A program made the position numbers and the translations under genes. This document shows, in pieces, positions 44,279-53,708 of a stretch of DNA of 59,119 nucleotides. Below the pieces are notes generated by a model, which saw nothing but the letters and a program-made list of their open reading frames with translations, was not told where the DNA came from and ran no database searches. Position 1 is the first letter of the stretch, and every line of letters begins with the position of its first letter. The stretch comes from Geosporobacter subterraneus DSM 17957 (GTDB lineage Bacteria > Bacillota > Clostridia > Peptostreptococcales > Thermotaleaceae), in assembly GCF_900142145.1 (NCBI RefSeq), contig NZ_FQZV01000026.1:1-59119 (forward strand), given 5' to 3'.

Positions 44279-46903
44279 ATGAATAAAAAATATGTATATT
44301 TTTTTGATGAGGGAAGCAAGGAAATGAAATCCCTTCTTGGCGGAAAGGGTGCCAATCTTGCAGAAATGGTTAAGATCGGACTGCCTGTTCCCCCAGGGTT
44401 TACAGTGACCACGGAAGCATGTAACCGTTATTATGAGGATCAAAAGCAAATTAACTCTCTTATTATCGAAGAAATCTTTCAAGCCCTTGAAGAACTGGAA
44501 AACAGGACGGATAAGAGATTTGGCAATGTGCAAAATCCGCTGCTGGTATCTGTCCGTTCAGGTTCTGTATTCTCTATGCCTGGTATGATGGATACGATTC
44601 TAAACTTAGGCTTAAATGATGAAACAGTCGTTGGAATGGCTTTGGCAACAGGCAATGAGCGTTTTGCATTTGACAGCTATAGACGGTTTATCCAGATGTT
44701 TGGAGACGTGGTGCTCAATATACCAAAATTTAAATTTGAGCATATCCTAGACCGTGAGAAGGAAGAAAATAATATCACTTTAGATACCGATTTAACTGCA
44801 AATCAATTAAAAAATATTATTAAAGCCTATAAGCAGTTGGTACAAAAGGAGACGAGAAAGGAATTTCCACAGGAACCAAGAGAGCAGCTTCTTATGGCAG
44901 TAACTGCTGTATTTGATTCATGGAATAATCCGAGAGCTGTAGTATACCGGGATCTTCATGATATACCGGGGCACCTAGGTACTGCAGTGAATATACAATC
45001 CATGGTGTTTGGAAACATGGGGGATACATCCGGTACTGGAGTTGCATTTACACGGAATCCGTCCACGGGTGAAAAGAAGATTTTCGGGGAGTTCCTGATG
45101 AATGCTCAAGGAGAAGATGTTGTGGCAGGAATTAGAACACCTCAATCCATAGAGCAGCTGCGAGGGTATATGCCGGAGGTTTATAAACAATTTGTTAACC
45201 TTGCTAATTTACTGGAGAATCATTATAAGGATATGCAGGATATCGAGTTCACCATTGAAAATGGAAAGCTGTTTCTGCTTCAAACAAGAAATGGAAAAAG
45301 AACAGCCGCTGCAGCAATTAATGTCGCAGTAGATATGGTAGAGGAAGGAATTATTGACAAAGAAACTGCACTCATGCGTGTAGAGCCTATGCAGCTGGAT
45401 CAACTGCTGCACCCAACCTTTGAGGAAAAGGCCTTAAAAGAAGCTGAGAAAATTGCCCAGGGCCTGCCTGCATCTCCCGGCGCTGCTACGGGAAGAATCT
45501 ATTTTAGTGCTCAAGATGTAGTGGCCGCTGTTAACGAAGGAGAAAAGGCAATTCTGGTGCGATTGGAAACCTCTCCGGAGGATATAGAAGGAATGGTGGC
45601 TGCAGAAGGAATTCTAACTGCCAGAGGAGGTATGACTTCCCATGCAGCGGTTGTAGCTAGAGGAATGGGCAAATGCTGTGTAGCAGGCTGCGGCGAAATA
45701 CGAATCGATGAAGCTAACAAGACATTTAAGACGAAGGACCAGCTGTTTAAAGAAGGGGACTACATTTCATTAGATGGCAATACGGGGATTGTATATGCAG
45801 GCAGTATCCCAACAATGGAGCCTGAGCTCTCAGGAAAGTTTAGCATTTTGATGAAATGGGCCGATGATACTCGTTCGCTAAAAATTCGAACCAATGCAGA
45901 TACCCCTAGAGATGCTGCTATAGCTGTAAAGTTTGGGGCAGAGGGAATTGGTCTGTGCAGAACAGAGCATATGTTCTTTGAAGAGAACAGGATTCCAGCG
46001 GTACGGCAAATGATTATCTCGAAAACTAAAGAGGAGAGAATGACTGCATTAAACAAGCTGTTGCCTTTCCAGAAAGAGGATTTCGCAGGTATTTTTGAAG
46101 AAATGGGTGAAAGACCGGTTACCATTCGTTTGTTAGATCCGCCATTGCACGAATTCTTACCTCATCATGAAGAGGATATCAAGGCCTTGGCTGCTCAGCT
46201 GGGCATGGAGTATGCCCAATTGCAGGAGACAGTAGAAGAACTTAAAGAATTCAATCCGATGCTGGGTCATCGTGGATGCCGACTGGCCATCACATATCCT
46301 GAGATCTATGAAATGCAGGTCAGAGCCATTATTATGGCGGCTTTAGAAGTGAAAAAAGAAAAAGGATTGGATGTTAAGCCGGAAATCATGGTGCCATTGA
46401 TTGCTCATGAAAAAGAATTAGCAATCGTCAAAAAGTTGATTGTAGATACGGCGAAGGATATCATGGAGCAGTATCAGGAAAGCATTGATTATCTCATCGG
46501 AACGATGATAGAAGTACCGAGGGCAGCTTTAACTGCAGATGCGATTGCAGAGCAGGCAGAATTCTTCTCCTTCGGAACCAATGATTTAACACAGATGACC
46601 TATGCGTTTTCCAGGGATGATGCAGGCAAATTCATTGGAGAATATCGAAAAAAAGAAATTTTTGAAAAGGACCCATTCCAGAGATTGGATCAAATTGGTG
46701 TCGGCAGGCTGATGGAAATTGCCATAGAGCTGGGTAGAAGGTCAAGGCCGGATATTAAGTTGGGTATTTGCGGAGAGCATGGTGGCGATCCCGATTCCAT
46801 AGAATTCTGCCACCGTATCGGATTACAGTATGTATCCTGTTCCCCCTATCGTGTGCCTATTGCACGACTGGCTGCTGCAAGAGCAGCAATTAAAAACAGA
46901 TAA
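44279..46903 (+). CDS. ppdK: Pyruvate, phosphate dikinase
   Basis: At 874 residues this matches the clostridial PPDK. The N-terminal ATP-grasp domain (SLLGGKGANLAEMVKIGLPVPP), the phosphohistidine domain with GGMTSHAAVVARG (catalytic His near 450 and the regulatory Thr beside it), and the C-terminal PEP/pyruvate TIM barrel with GICGEHGGDP (catalytic Cys) are all intact. It interconverts pyruvate, ATP and Pi with PEP, AMP and PPi and can run glycolytically in anaerobes. GAGAGGAGTGG precedes ATG 44279. A terminator follows. Confidence 0.98.
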   Translation: MNKKYVYFFDEGSKEMKSLLGGKGANLAEMVKIGLPVPPGFTVTTEACNRYYEDQKQINSLIIEEIFQALEELENRTDKRFGNVQNPLLVSVRSGSVFSMPGMMDTILNLGLNDETVVGMALATGNERFAFDSYRRFIQMFGDVVLNIPKFKFEHILDREKEENNITLDTDLTANQLKNIIKAYKQLVQKETRKEFPQEPREQLLMAVTAVFDSWNNPRAVVYRDLHDIPGHLGTAVNIQSMVFGNMGDTSGTGVAFTRNPSTGEKKIFGEFLMNAQGEDVVAGIRTPQSIEQLRGYMPEVYKQFVNLANLLENHYKDMQDIEFTIENGKLFLLQTRNGKRTAAAAINVAVDMVEEGIIDKETALMRVEPMQLDQLLHPTFEEKALKEAEKIAQGLPASPGAATGRIYFSAQDVVAAVNEGEKAILVRLETSPEDIEGMVAAEGILTARGGMTSHAAVVARGMGKCCVAGCGEIRIDEANKTFKTKDQLFKEGDYISLDGNTGIVYAGSIPTMEPELSGKFSILMKWADDTRSLKIRTNADTPRDAAIAVKFGAEGIGLCRTEHMFFEENRIPAVRQMIISKTKEERMTALNKLLPFQKEDFAGIFEEMGERPVTIRLLDPPLHEFLPHHEEDIKALAAQLGMEYAQLQETVEELKEFNPMLGHRGCRLAITYPEIYEMQVRAIIMAALEVKKEKGLDVKPEIMVPLIAHEKELAIVKKLIVDTAKDIMEQYQESIDYLIGTMIEVPRAALTADAIAEQAEFFSFGTNDLTQMTYAFSRDDAGKFIGEYRKKEIFEKDPFQRLDQIGVGRLMEIAIELGRRSRPDIKLGICGEHGGDPDSIEFCHRIGLQYVSCSPYRVPIARLAAARAAIKNR

Positions 46904-46908
46904 TTCTA

Positions 46909-46940
46909 AGGGTATGGTAAAAAGCCATACCCTATTTTAT
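46909..46940 (+). terminator. Terminator after ppdK
   Basis: AGGGTATGG (46909-46917) pairs with CCATACCCT (46925-46933), followed by ATTTTATC. Confidence 0.8.
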
Positions 46941-47110
46941 CGAAAAAATGTTCGCCCTATAAGAAGGAATAAAGGCATTATTGTGGTATATATAATAAGA
47001 TAACAAATATAAGTGAAAATACTTTTGACGAAGCAAAGAACAAACTCCTATCAATAGATGCTGTTTAAATTGAATACTGTCAAAGATCTATTATATGTGA
47101 GGGAAAACAT

Positions 47111-48115
47111 ATGCTGTTTCGTGAAATCACTGAAAAATATGAGAAAGAGAGATTTTCACCTTATGCCACATTATCAGAAAACACCAGGGGAAGAATGTTT
47201 CATGAGCCTCCTTGTGAAGTAAGAACTGAGTTTCAAAGAGACCGGGATCGGATACTCCATGCAAAAGCCTTTCGCCGCCTTAAGCATAAGACCCAGGTAT
47301 TTTTGTCTCCTGAGGGAGATCACTATCGCACGAGGCTGACCCATACCTTAGAAGTTGCTCAGATATCCAGGACTGTAGCAAGAGCATTGCAGCTAAACGA
47401 GGATTTGACAGAGGCCATTGCATTAGGACATGACCTGGGCCATACTCCCTTTGGACACAGCGGAGAAAGAGTACTCAACGAAGTGCATCCAACGGGATTT
47501 CATCACAATGTACAGAGCCTGAGGGTAGTAGATCATCTGGAAAAGGGAAAAAGAGGCTATGGGTTGAATCTAACCTTTGAGGTAAGGAATGGGATTTTAC
47601 ACCATACAGGGTCGGAGAGTCCTGCTACATTAGAAGCACAAATTGTGAAGATCAGCGATAGAATCGCCTATATTAATCATGATATTGATGATGCGATTCG
47701 TGCAGGTGTTTTAAAATATGAGGATCTGCCAAAGGATTGTTTGGAAAATCTGGGATTTACCCACAGTGATCGAATCAATGCCATGATTATGGATGTGATT
47801 TACCAAAGTCAACATCAAACAATGATCACGCAAAGCCAGGAGAAATTGTTTTATATTGACAAGCTTAGATCCTTTATGTTTGATAATGTATATCTAAATA
47901 AAAAAGCAAAAAGAGAAGAAGAAAAGGCCCAGCATATTATCCAAGAATTGTATCATTATTTTCTAAGAAAATATGATAAGCTTCCTGATGAAATGAGACA
48001 AAGAATCCAGGAGTTTGGAGTTCAAGAAACAGTAAAGGACTATATTGCTGGAATGACAGACAGATATGCGATACAAAAATATTTGGATATTTTTGTGCCA
48101 ACTGTTTGGAAATAG
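47111..48115 (+). CDS. dgt: dGTP triphosphohydrolase-like HD protein
   Basis: A 334-residue HD-domain protein: RDRDRILHAKAFRRLKHKTQVF, THTLEVAQISRTVARAL, ALGHDLGHTPFGHSGE and SDRIAYINHDIDDA are the metal-binding and dNTP-site motifs of the short dNTPase type. It hydrolyses dNTPs to nucleoside and tripolyphosphate. GAGGGAAAACAT precedes the ATG. The gene lies directly upstream of yaiI and dnaG, as in many Clostridia. Confidence 0.93.
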   Translation: MLFREITEKYEKERFSPYATLSENTRGRMFHEPPCEVRTEFQRDRDRILHAKAFRRLKHKTQVFLSPEGDHYRTRLTHTLEVAQISRTVARALQLNEDLTEAIALGHDLGHTPFGHSGERVLNEVHPTGFHHNVQSLRVVDHLEKGKRGYGLNLTFEVRNGILHHTGSESPATLEAQIVKISDRIAYINHDIDDAIRAGVLKYEDLPKDCLENLGFTHSDRINAMIMDVIYQSQHQTMITQSQEKLFYIDKLRSFMFDNVYLNKKAKREEEKAQHIIQELYHYFLRKYDKLPDEMRQRIQEFGVQETVKDYIAGMTDRYAIQKYLDIFVPTVWK

Positions 48116-48214
48116 AGTTAAGAAAATTCTGCACTTATTTTTTTGAGTTTTTTAGAAGGATTCATCGTGATATATGTCGAATAATGAGAATCGCTAAAGA
48201 TTAAGGATGATATT

Positions 48215-48667
48215 ATGTTCATTTATGTCGATGGGGATGCTTGCCCCGTAAAAAGAGAAATCGTTGAAATTTCATCAAAGTACCAATTAAAGGTAATCAT
48301 CGTATTAAGTATTTGTCATCTAACAAAATCCGACGGCTTTTCAGAGTATGTTGTGGTGGATCACAGGAATCAATCGGCAGATATGGAGATCATTAACAGA
48401 GTCAAAGGCGGAGATATCGTCATTACCGACGACTATGGCTTAGCGTCAATTGTACTGATGAAGAGGGCCCTATGTATGTCCAGCCGAGGGATGCAATATA
48501 CTGCGGATAATATGGATTTACTATTATATAAAAGACACATGAATCAAAAAATCATGAGGGCCGGAGGAAAGGTGAAAGGACCTTCAAAACGTTCTAGCAG
48601 CGAGAATCGCTTGTTCGTGATGAACTTCGAAAATATGCTGAAAAAGTCACTATATAATTCTCAATGA
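48215..48667 (+). CDS. YaiI/YqxD family protein (DUF188)
   Basis: A 150-residue protein opening with YVDGDACPVKREIVEIS and containing GDIVITDDYGLAS, a PIN-like acidic pattern diagnostic of DUF188. Role unknown, nuclease-like by fold. TAAGGATGATATT precedes the ATG. It occupies the yqxD place just before dnaG. Confidence 0.92.
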   Translation: MFIYVDGDACPVKREIVEISSKYQLKVIIVLSICHLTKSDGFSEYVVVDHRNQSADMEIINRVKGGDIVITDDYGLASIVLMKRALCMSSRGMQYTADNMDLLLYKRHMNQKIMRAGGKVKGPSKRSSSENRLFVMNFENMLKKSLYNSQ

Positions 48668-48750
48668 TAGCTGGGCTTTTATTTGCCGCTAAGAAGGAAA
48701 TTTGCTAAAAGTGGAGAAACATTACTAAAAGGATTATATGGGTGATAGCT

Positions 48751-50601
48751 ATGGGTATCAATATACATGAAGGATTAATTGAAGAAGTTAGAAATAGAAG
48801 CGACATCGTAGAAACTGTATCGAAATATGTAGCGTTAAAGAAAGCTGGCAGTAATTATAAAGGGTTATGCCCTTTTCATCATGAGAAAACCCCCTCATTC
48901 ATTGTATCTGAGGAGAAACAGTTATATCATTGTTTTGGCTGTGGACAGGGCGGAGATGTCATAAATTTCGTCATGAAAATGGAAAATCTTGATTTTATCG
49001 ATGCGGTGACTGCATTAGGTGAAAAGGCAGGCATTCGCATTGAAGAGACTTCCTCAAAGGAAGAAAAAAAAGAATTTGAGAATAGAAATCTTATTTTCGA
49101 GATCAATCGGGAGGCTGCACTTTACTTTTATAATAATCTTATTGGAAAAGATAATCCCGGGCTAAGATATCTTAAAGAAAGAAAGGTTGAGCTGAATACC
49201 ATTAAGAAATTTGGCTTGGGCTATGCTGAGAATCGATGGGAGGCTTTAAACAGTCATCTTTTAAAAAAAGGATATAGGCAGGAACAAATCCTTTCAGCTG
49301 GATTGGTATTAAAAAGAAGTCAAAAAGACGGCTGTTATGACCGCTTCCGCAATCGAATCATATTTCCTATTATTAATACTACCGGAAAGGTAATCGGTTT
49401 TGGAGGAAGGGCACTGGAGGATGAACAACAGCCTAAGTATCTTAACTCTCCAGAAACATCTGTATTTAGTAAAGGAAAAAATCTCTATGGACTAAATATT
49501 GCCAAAAAGCTTCTGGGAAAAGAGAAGCGGGTAATTGTAGTTGAAGGGTATATGGATGTTATTTCCTTAAGTCAGCGTGGTATTGTTAATGCTGTAGCTT
49601 CTTTAGGAACCGCATTGACAAAAGAACAGGCGACACTTTTGAAGCGTTACGCCGATGAAGTATATGTTGCCTACGATGGAGATAGTGCAGGACAGACAGC
49701 TACTCTGAGAGGTTTAGAGGTATTGGGTGAAGTAGGATGTGATGTGAGGGTTGTTACATTCACCCAGGGTAAGGATCCTGACGAGATTATAACGAAAAAA
49801 GGGAAAAAAACTTTCTTGGATGAATTGGAAAGGGCACTCTCACTGATCGACTATAAAATTTCGTTAGTAAAAAAAGAGCATGATTTAACTACTATAGAGG
49901 GCAGAATTAAATTCACCAAAGCAATCTCAGCAGTCTTAAAGCAATTGAAAAGTCCTGTGGAGGTTGATGCCTATGTCAAGAAAATTTCAGTAGAGGTGCA
50001 AATATCAGAGGAAGCTATAAAAACGGAAATATATGGCAATAATAGGTATAATCAGCCAGCAAAAATGCATAAACCTATAGTAAGTGGAGAAAAGCATAGA
50101 AGTAGGTTTGAAAGGCATACTAATAAATATAATATTGAATCTTTACAACCTACGGAAAAGTTAGGTTATTTAGAAGCGGAAAGAGGCATTTTAAAATTGA
50201 TGCTTGCCGATAAGCAGCACTTTGATCATGTTAAAACCATGTTAAAGACCTATCATTTTACTGATCCAGTTCATGAAAAGATCGCAGAGATGATTCATAA
50301 GGCTTATGAAAGCATGAATAGGATTGATATAGATCTAATTATGAATCAACTGGACATTGACGAAATTGCAATACTTCATAATATAAAAAAGGTAGTCATA
50401 TCAGAGGACAATACCCAAAAGGCGCTGATTGATTTTGTCAATCAAATTGCAAAATTTGATCTTATGAAAAGGAAAAAAGATATTGAAACAGAATTAAAAG
50501 TAATGGAGAAGAAAGAAAATAAATCTCAAATGGAGATAGCGAGGATAAGGGAATTATGCATACAACTGGAAAAGATATTGAAGGAGCTCAAACACTTATA
50601 G
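48751..50601 (+). CDS. dnaG: DNA primase
   Basis: A 616-residue primase: CHC2 zinc finger ([11 protein letters not shown] with [11 protein letters not shown]), catalytic core ([21 protein letters not shown]), TOPRIM acidic motifs [11 protein letters not shown] and AYDGDSAGQ, and a C-terminal DnaB-binding helical domain. It makes RNA primers at the replication fork. ATG 48751 lies five bases after GGGTGAT, complementary to the 16S 3' end; GTG 48742 would sit inside that site. It is 25 bases ahead of rpoD. Confidence 0.97.
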   Translation: MGINIHEGLIEEVRNRSDIVETVSKYVALKKAGSNYKGLCPFHHEKTPSFIVSEEKQLYHCFGCGQGGDVINFVMKMENLDFIDAVTALGEKAGIRIEETSSKEEKKEFENRNLIFEINREAALYFYNNLIGKDNPGLRYLKERKVELNTIKKFGLGYAENRWEALNSHLLKKGYRQEQILSAGLVLKRSQKDGCYDRFRNRIIFPIINTTGKVIGFGGRALEDEQQPKYLNSPETSVFSKGKNLYGLNIAKKLLGKEKRVIVVEGYMDVISLSQRGIVNAVASLGTALTKEQATLLKRYADEVYVAYDGDSAGQTATLRGLEVLGEVGCDVRVVTFTQGKDPDEIITKKGKKTFLDELERALSLIDYKISLVKKEHDLTTIEGRIKFTKAISAVLKQLKSPVEVDAYVKKISVEVQISEEAIKTEIYGNNRYNQPAKMHKPIVSGEKHRSRFERHTNKYNIESLQPTEKLGYLEAERGILKLMLADKQHFDHVKTMLKTYHFTDPVHEKIAEMIHKAYESMNRIDIDLIMNQLDIDEIAILHNIKKVVISEDNTQKALIDFVNQIAKFDLMKRKKDIETELKVMEKKENKSQMEIARIRELCIQLEKILKELKHL

Positions 50602-50626
50602 AAAAGCAAGAAGGGAGGGGAATTTA

Positions 50627-51745
50627 ATGAGTAAGAAGGTAGAAGAGCAAAAGGTTGAATCAGTAAAAACCTTGATTGACAAAGGTAAAAAAAGAGGCAT
50701 ATTAACATACAATGAAATTATGAACACCTTAGAAGAAATTGAGCTAGATAAAGAGCAAGTGGAAGAGGTCTATGACAACTTGGCTTCTATGGGTATTGAT
50801 ATCGTAGGAGATCGTGATGATGAAGATATTGATGATATACCCGAAGCAGAAGAAATTGATGACATACCGGAGACAGAAGAGATTGTTGACTTAGATATTT
50901 CTATACCTAAAGGTATTAATATAGATGATCCTGTAAGAATGTATCTTAAGGAAATTGGGAAAGTTCCCTTGCTTTCTGCTGAAGAGGAAATTGAACTGGC
51001 GAAAAAGATGGAGCAGGGTGATGACGAAGCGAAAAAGAGGTTATGTGAGGCAAATCTTCGATTAGTTGTCAGTATTGCAAAAAGATATGTTGGTAGAGGG
51101 ATGCTTTTCCTAGATTTAATTCAAGAAGGGAATTTAGGATTAATTAAGGCCGTGGAAAAATTTGATTGGCGAAAAGGTTATAAGTTTAGTACTTATGCAA
51201 CCTGGTGGATTAGACAAGCAATTACCAGAGCAATTGCCGACCAAGCGAGAACCATTAGAATCCCTGTACACATGGTGGAAACAATCAATAAGCTCATTCG
51301 AATATCCAGACAATTGCTGCAGGAGTTAGGAAGAGAGCCTAGACCGGAAGAAATTGCAAAAGAAATGGATCTACCGGTAGAAAAGGTTCGTGAAATATTA
51401 AAGATTGCCCAAGAACCAGTATCCTTAGAGACACCTATAGGCGAAGAAGAAGATAGTCATCTGGGGGACTTTATTCCTGATGATGATGCCCCTGCCCCTG
51501 CTGAAGCTGCTGCTTTCTCCATGCTGAAAGAGCAACTGATAGAAGTGTTGGATACCCTTACACCTCGTGAACAAAAGGTATTGCGTTTAAGATTTGGACT
51601 AGATGATGGCAGAGCACGTACCCTAGAAGAGGTAGGAAAGAAATTTGATGTTACAAGGGAACGAATTCGGCAGATAGAAGCCAAGGCCCTTCGTAAGCTG
51701 AGACATCCAAGCAGAAGCAAAAAATTAAAAGATTACTTAGAATAA
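50627..51745 (+). CDS. rpoD: RNA polymerase primary sigma factor (sigma-A)
   Basis: The 372-residue sigma-70 has region 1.1 (about 1-80, acidic), 1.2 ([17 protein letters not shown]), region 2 ([25 protein letters not shown] and [16 protein letters not shown], the -10 reader), region 3, and region 4 ([21 protein letters not shown], the -35 reader). Length is typical for Firmicutes. An acidic repeat, EIDDIPEAE then EIDDIPETE, lies at the end of region 1.1. GGGAGGGG precedes the ATG. Confidence 0.98.
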   Translation: MSKKVEEQKVESVKTLIDKGKKRGILTYNEIMNTLEEIELDKEQVEEVYDNLASMGIDIVGDRDDEDIDDIPEAEEIDDIPETEEIVDLDISIPKGINIDDPVRMYLKEIGKVPLLSAEEEIELAKKMEQGDDEAKKRLCEANLRLVVSIAKRYVGRGMLFLDLIQEGNLGLIKAVEKFDWRKGYKFSTYATWWIRQAITRAIADQARTIRIPVHMVETINKLIRISRQLLQELGREPRPEEIAKEMDLPVEKVREILKIAQEPVSLETPIGEEEDSHLGDFIPDDDAPAPAEAAAFSMLKEQLIEVLDTLTPREQKVLRLRFGLDDGRARTLEEVGKKFDVTRERIRQIEAKALRKLRHPSRSKKLKDYLE

Positions 51746-51775
51746 AGATTCGCTCGAATAGAGCGAATCTTTATA
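51744..51775 (+). terminator. Terminator hairpin after rpoD
   Basis: AAAGATTCGCTC (51744-51755) pairs with GAGCGAATCTTT (51761-51772). A second weaker hairpin with T run (AAAGCC near 51839, GGCTTTTTTT to 51877) follows and may also serve the reverse-strand gene. Confidence 0.75.
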
Positions 51776-51938
51776 ACGCATAGGAAATAATGATTGATGA
51801 TACACTGCAGTTTTCCTAATCTACATTAGGTATTTCTATAAAGCCTGCCTATGAGGTTTTTTAGAAGGCTTTTTTTAAACTGAGATGTTGGTTTACAATA
51901 ACCATTTATGACACGCATTGAGCTGAAATAAACGAAGG

Positions 51939-52139
51939 CTACCAGTATTGTTTTTGTTCTGCATATTCTATCTTTTTCTTTTTTACAGCATCATCTTCTT
52001 TTACATCTAATTGATCCTGAAGACAATTCATCAGCTGATCTGCTTCTTCTTCCCATTCACTGGTTGTACCACCCCATTTGAAATGAACTAAACTAGGATT
52101 AGGTGCCATGGAATGAGATTGAATCTTCTTTTCATTCAT
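51939..52139 (-). CDS. Small acidic protein of unknown function
   Basis: A 66-residue soluble protein, MNEKKIQSHSMAPNPSLVHF at its start, a tryptophan/glutamate-rich middle (SEWEEEADQLMNCLQDQL) and a lysine-rich end. No family recognised. Coding is supported by a strong ribosome-binding site, GGAGGGAGG, about eight bases before its ATG, and by its position alone between terminators. A sigma-E-like -10 (CATAAAAT) lies just upstream on the same strand. Confidence 0.6.
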   Translation of the reverse strand: MNEKKIQSHSMAPNPSLVHFKWGGTTSEWEEEADQLMNCLQDQLDVKEDDAVKKKKIEYAEQKQYW

Positions 52140-52225
52140 CGAAATGACCTCCCTCCTAATATTTTATGCAACCAGATTTATTTTATGGTAGAGAATTATT
52201 GGCTGATAACGTAAAGAAAGTGAGG

Positions 52226-52957
52226 ATGAAATCTTTGATCAATACCATATTATTTGATTTAGATGGAACGCTTTTGCCCATAGATCCTGATACATTTATG
52301 CATCATTATTTTAAGGTTCTTAGTGAAAGATGTGCTCATTTAGTAGATCCTAAAAAACTGCCTAAGATGATTTTAGATTCAACAGAGCTTATGGTTTGCA
52401 GCACAGACCCGGATAAAACCAATCAGGAAGTGTTTATGGCTGATTTTTCAAAAAAGGTGGAACCAGTATTTCAAGAACTGTTGCCTGTGCTAGATAAATT
52501 CTATGAAGAAGAGTTCCAAAATCTGAAATTTACTTCTCAACCCATTGAAATTGTCAGAGAGATCGTTAATATTTTAAAGGAAAAAGGCTATACGCTTGTG
52601 GTTGCTACAAATCCCTTATTTCCAAGACTGGCAATCCTTCACCGCATTCAGTGGACTGGTTTAGAGGTTGAAGACTTTTCCTTTATAACAGATTATGAAA
52701 ATATGCATTTTTGTAAACCTAATTTGGACTTCTATAATGAAATCCTTCAGAAAATTAATAGGTCACCAGCGGAGTGTATGATGATCGGCAATGATGTACA
52801 GGAGGATTTGATCGCAGCAAACCTAGGTATGAAAACATTTTTAATTGAAGACAATATTATCAACAGGGAAAATAAGGAGCCTGCTCCAGATTATAGAGGA
52901 AGCTACCGGGATTTACTGGACTTTGTAATGTATCTCCCAAATTTGAAGCAGGAATAA
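52226..52957 (+). CDS. HAD-superfamily hydrolase
   Basis: A 243-residue protein with HAD motif I ILFDLDGTLLP close to its N-terminus (nucleophile Asp 11 region), motif II region VVATNPLFP (Thr), the conserved lysine in CKPNLDFY and motif IV MIGNDVQEDL. A cytosolic phosphatase is expected, substrate unknown. The start is uncertain: ATG 52226 gives the usual HAD N-terminus but its ribosome-binding site (AAAGAAAGTGAGG) is very close; ATG 52166 would add 20 residues without any site and overlaps a reverse-strand promoter candidate. Confidence 0.88.
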   Translation: MKSLINTILFDLDGTLLPIDPDTFMHHYFKVLSERCAHLVDPKKLPKMILDSTELMVCSTDPDKTNQEVFMADFSKKVEPVFQELLPVLDKFYEEEFQNLKFTSQPIEIVREIVNILKEKGYTLVVATNPLFPRLAILHRIQWTGLEVEDFSFITDYENMHFCKPNLDFYNEILQKINRSPAECMMIGNDVQEDLIAANLGMKTFLIEDNIINRENKEPAPDYRGSYRDLLDFVMYLPNLKQE

Positions 52958-52994
52958 ATGATTGGATATGGAATATAAATAGTGAGGAATGAAA

Positions 52995-53708
52995 ATGAAA
53001 CTGAAGCCTAGGTTACTAGCAATTACAGAAATGATAGATAAGAATAGTGTTGTAGCTGATATTGGAACAGATCACGGGTATGTGCCTGTGTATTTGATCC
53101 AACATCAAATTGCCAGAAAGGTCATCGCTGCAGACGTAAACAAGGGACCGCTAAATAGTGCAGAAGCCGCAATAAAAGCTAACGGCTTGGAGAATTATAT
53201 TGAAACCAGGTTAGGCAGTGGTCTGGAGGTTCTTTCTCCCGGGGAGGTAGATACGGTGATTATAGCAGGGATGGGCGGTCTTCTAATCCGTGATCTTCTG
53301 GCTGCCCGGCCGGATATCGTGCAAACGGTACAGACTTTTATTTTACAGCCGATGGTGGCGCAAGATGAATTGAGAAAATGGTTGATAAACAATAACTTTC
53401 AGATCATCGATGAAAGATTAGCAAAAGAAGAACATCGAATCTATGAAATTATTGTAGTACGTAAAGGACACCAGGTAATCAGCGACGAATTATATTACGA
53501 TATCGGGTTTAAACTCATAGAGAATAAAGATCCCCTGCTTAGAGAATTTATTTTGAAACATATCAAAAAAAATAAAGTAATAATAGAAGGTTTGAAGTAT
53601 CAGAGCAGTGCTGAGGATCATGAAAAGCGGTTAAGCTGTATGAAGAAGCTTGAAAAATTAGAAGAGGTGTTACAATGGCTGAATCAGGCAGAAAAATCAT
53701 CGACCTAA
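52995..53708 (+). CDS. trmK: tRNA (adenine-22-N1)-methyltransferase TrmK
   Basis: A 237-residue class I SAM methyltransferase: LKPRLLAITEMID, motif I VADIGTDHGYVPVYL, AADVNKGPLNSAE and the TrmK-specific IIAGMGGLLI with LQPMVAQDELRKWL. It makes m1A22 in some tRNAs. GTGAGGA lies six bases before ATG 52995 (ATG 52989 is an alternative). The rpoD-trmK-nif3 order is conserved in Firmicutes; it overlaps the next gene by 34 bases. Confidence 0.93.
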   Translation: MKLKPRLLAITEMIDKNSVVADIGTDHGYVPVYLIQHQIARKVIAADVNKGPLNSAEAAIKANGLENYIETRLGSGLEVLSPGEVDTVIIAGMGGLLIRDLLAARPDIVQTVQTFILQPMVAQDELRKWLINNNFQIIDERLAKEEHRIYEIIVVRKGHQVISDELYYDIGFKLIENKDPLLREFILKHIKKNKVIIEGLKYQSSAEDHEKRLSCMKKLEKLEEVLQWLNQAEKSST

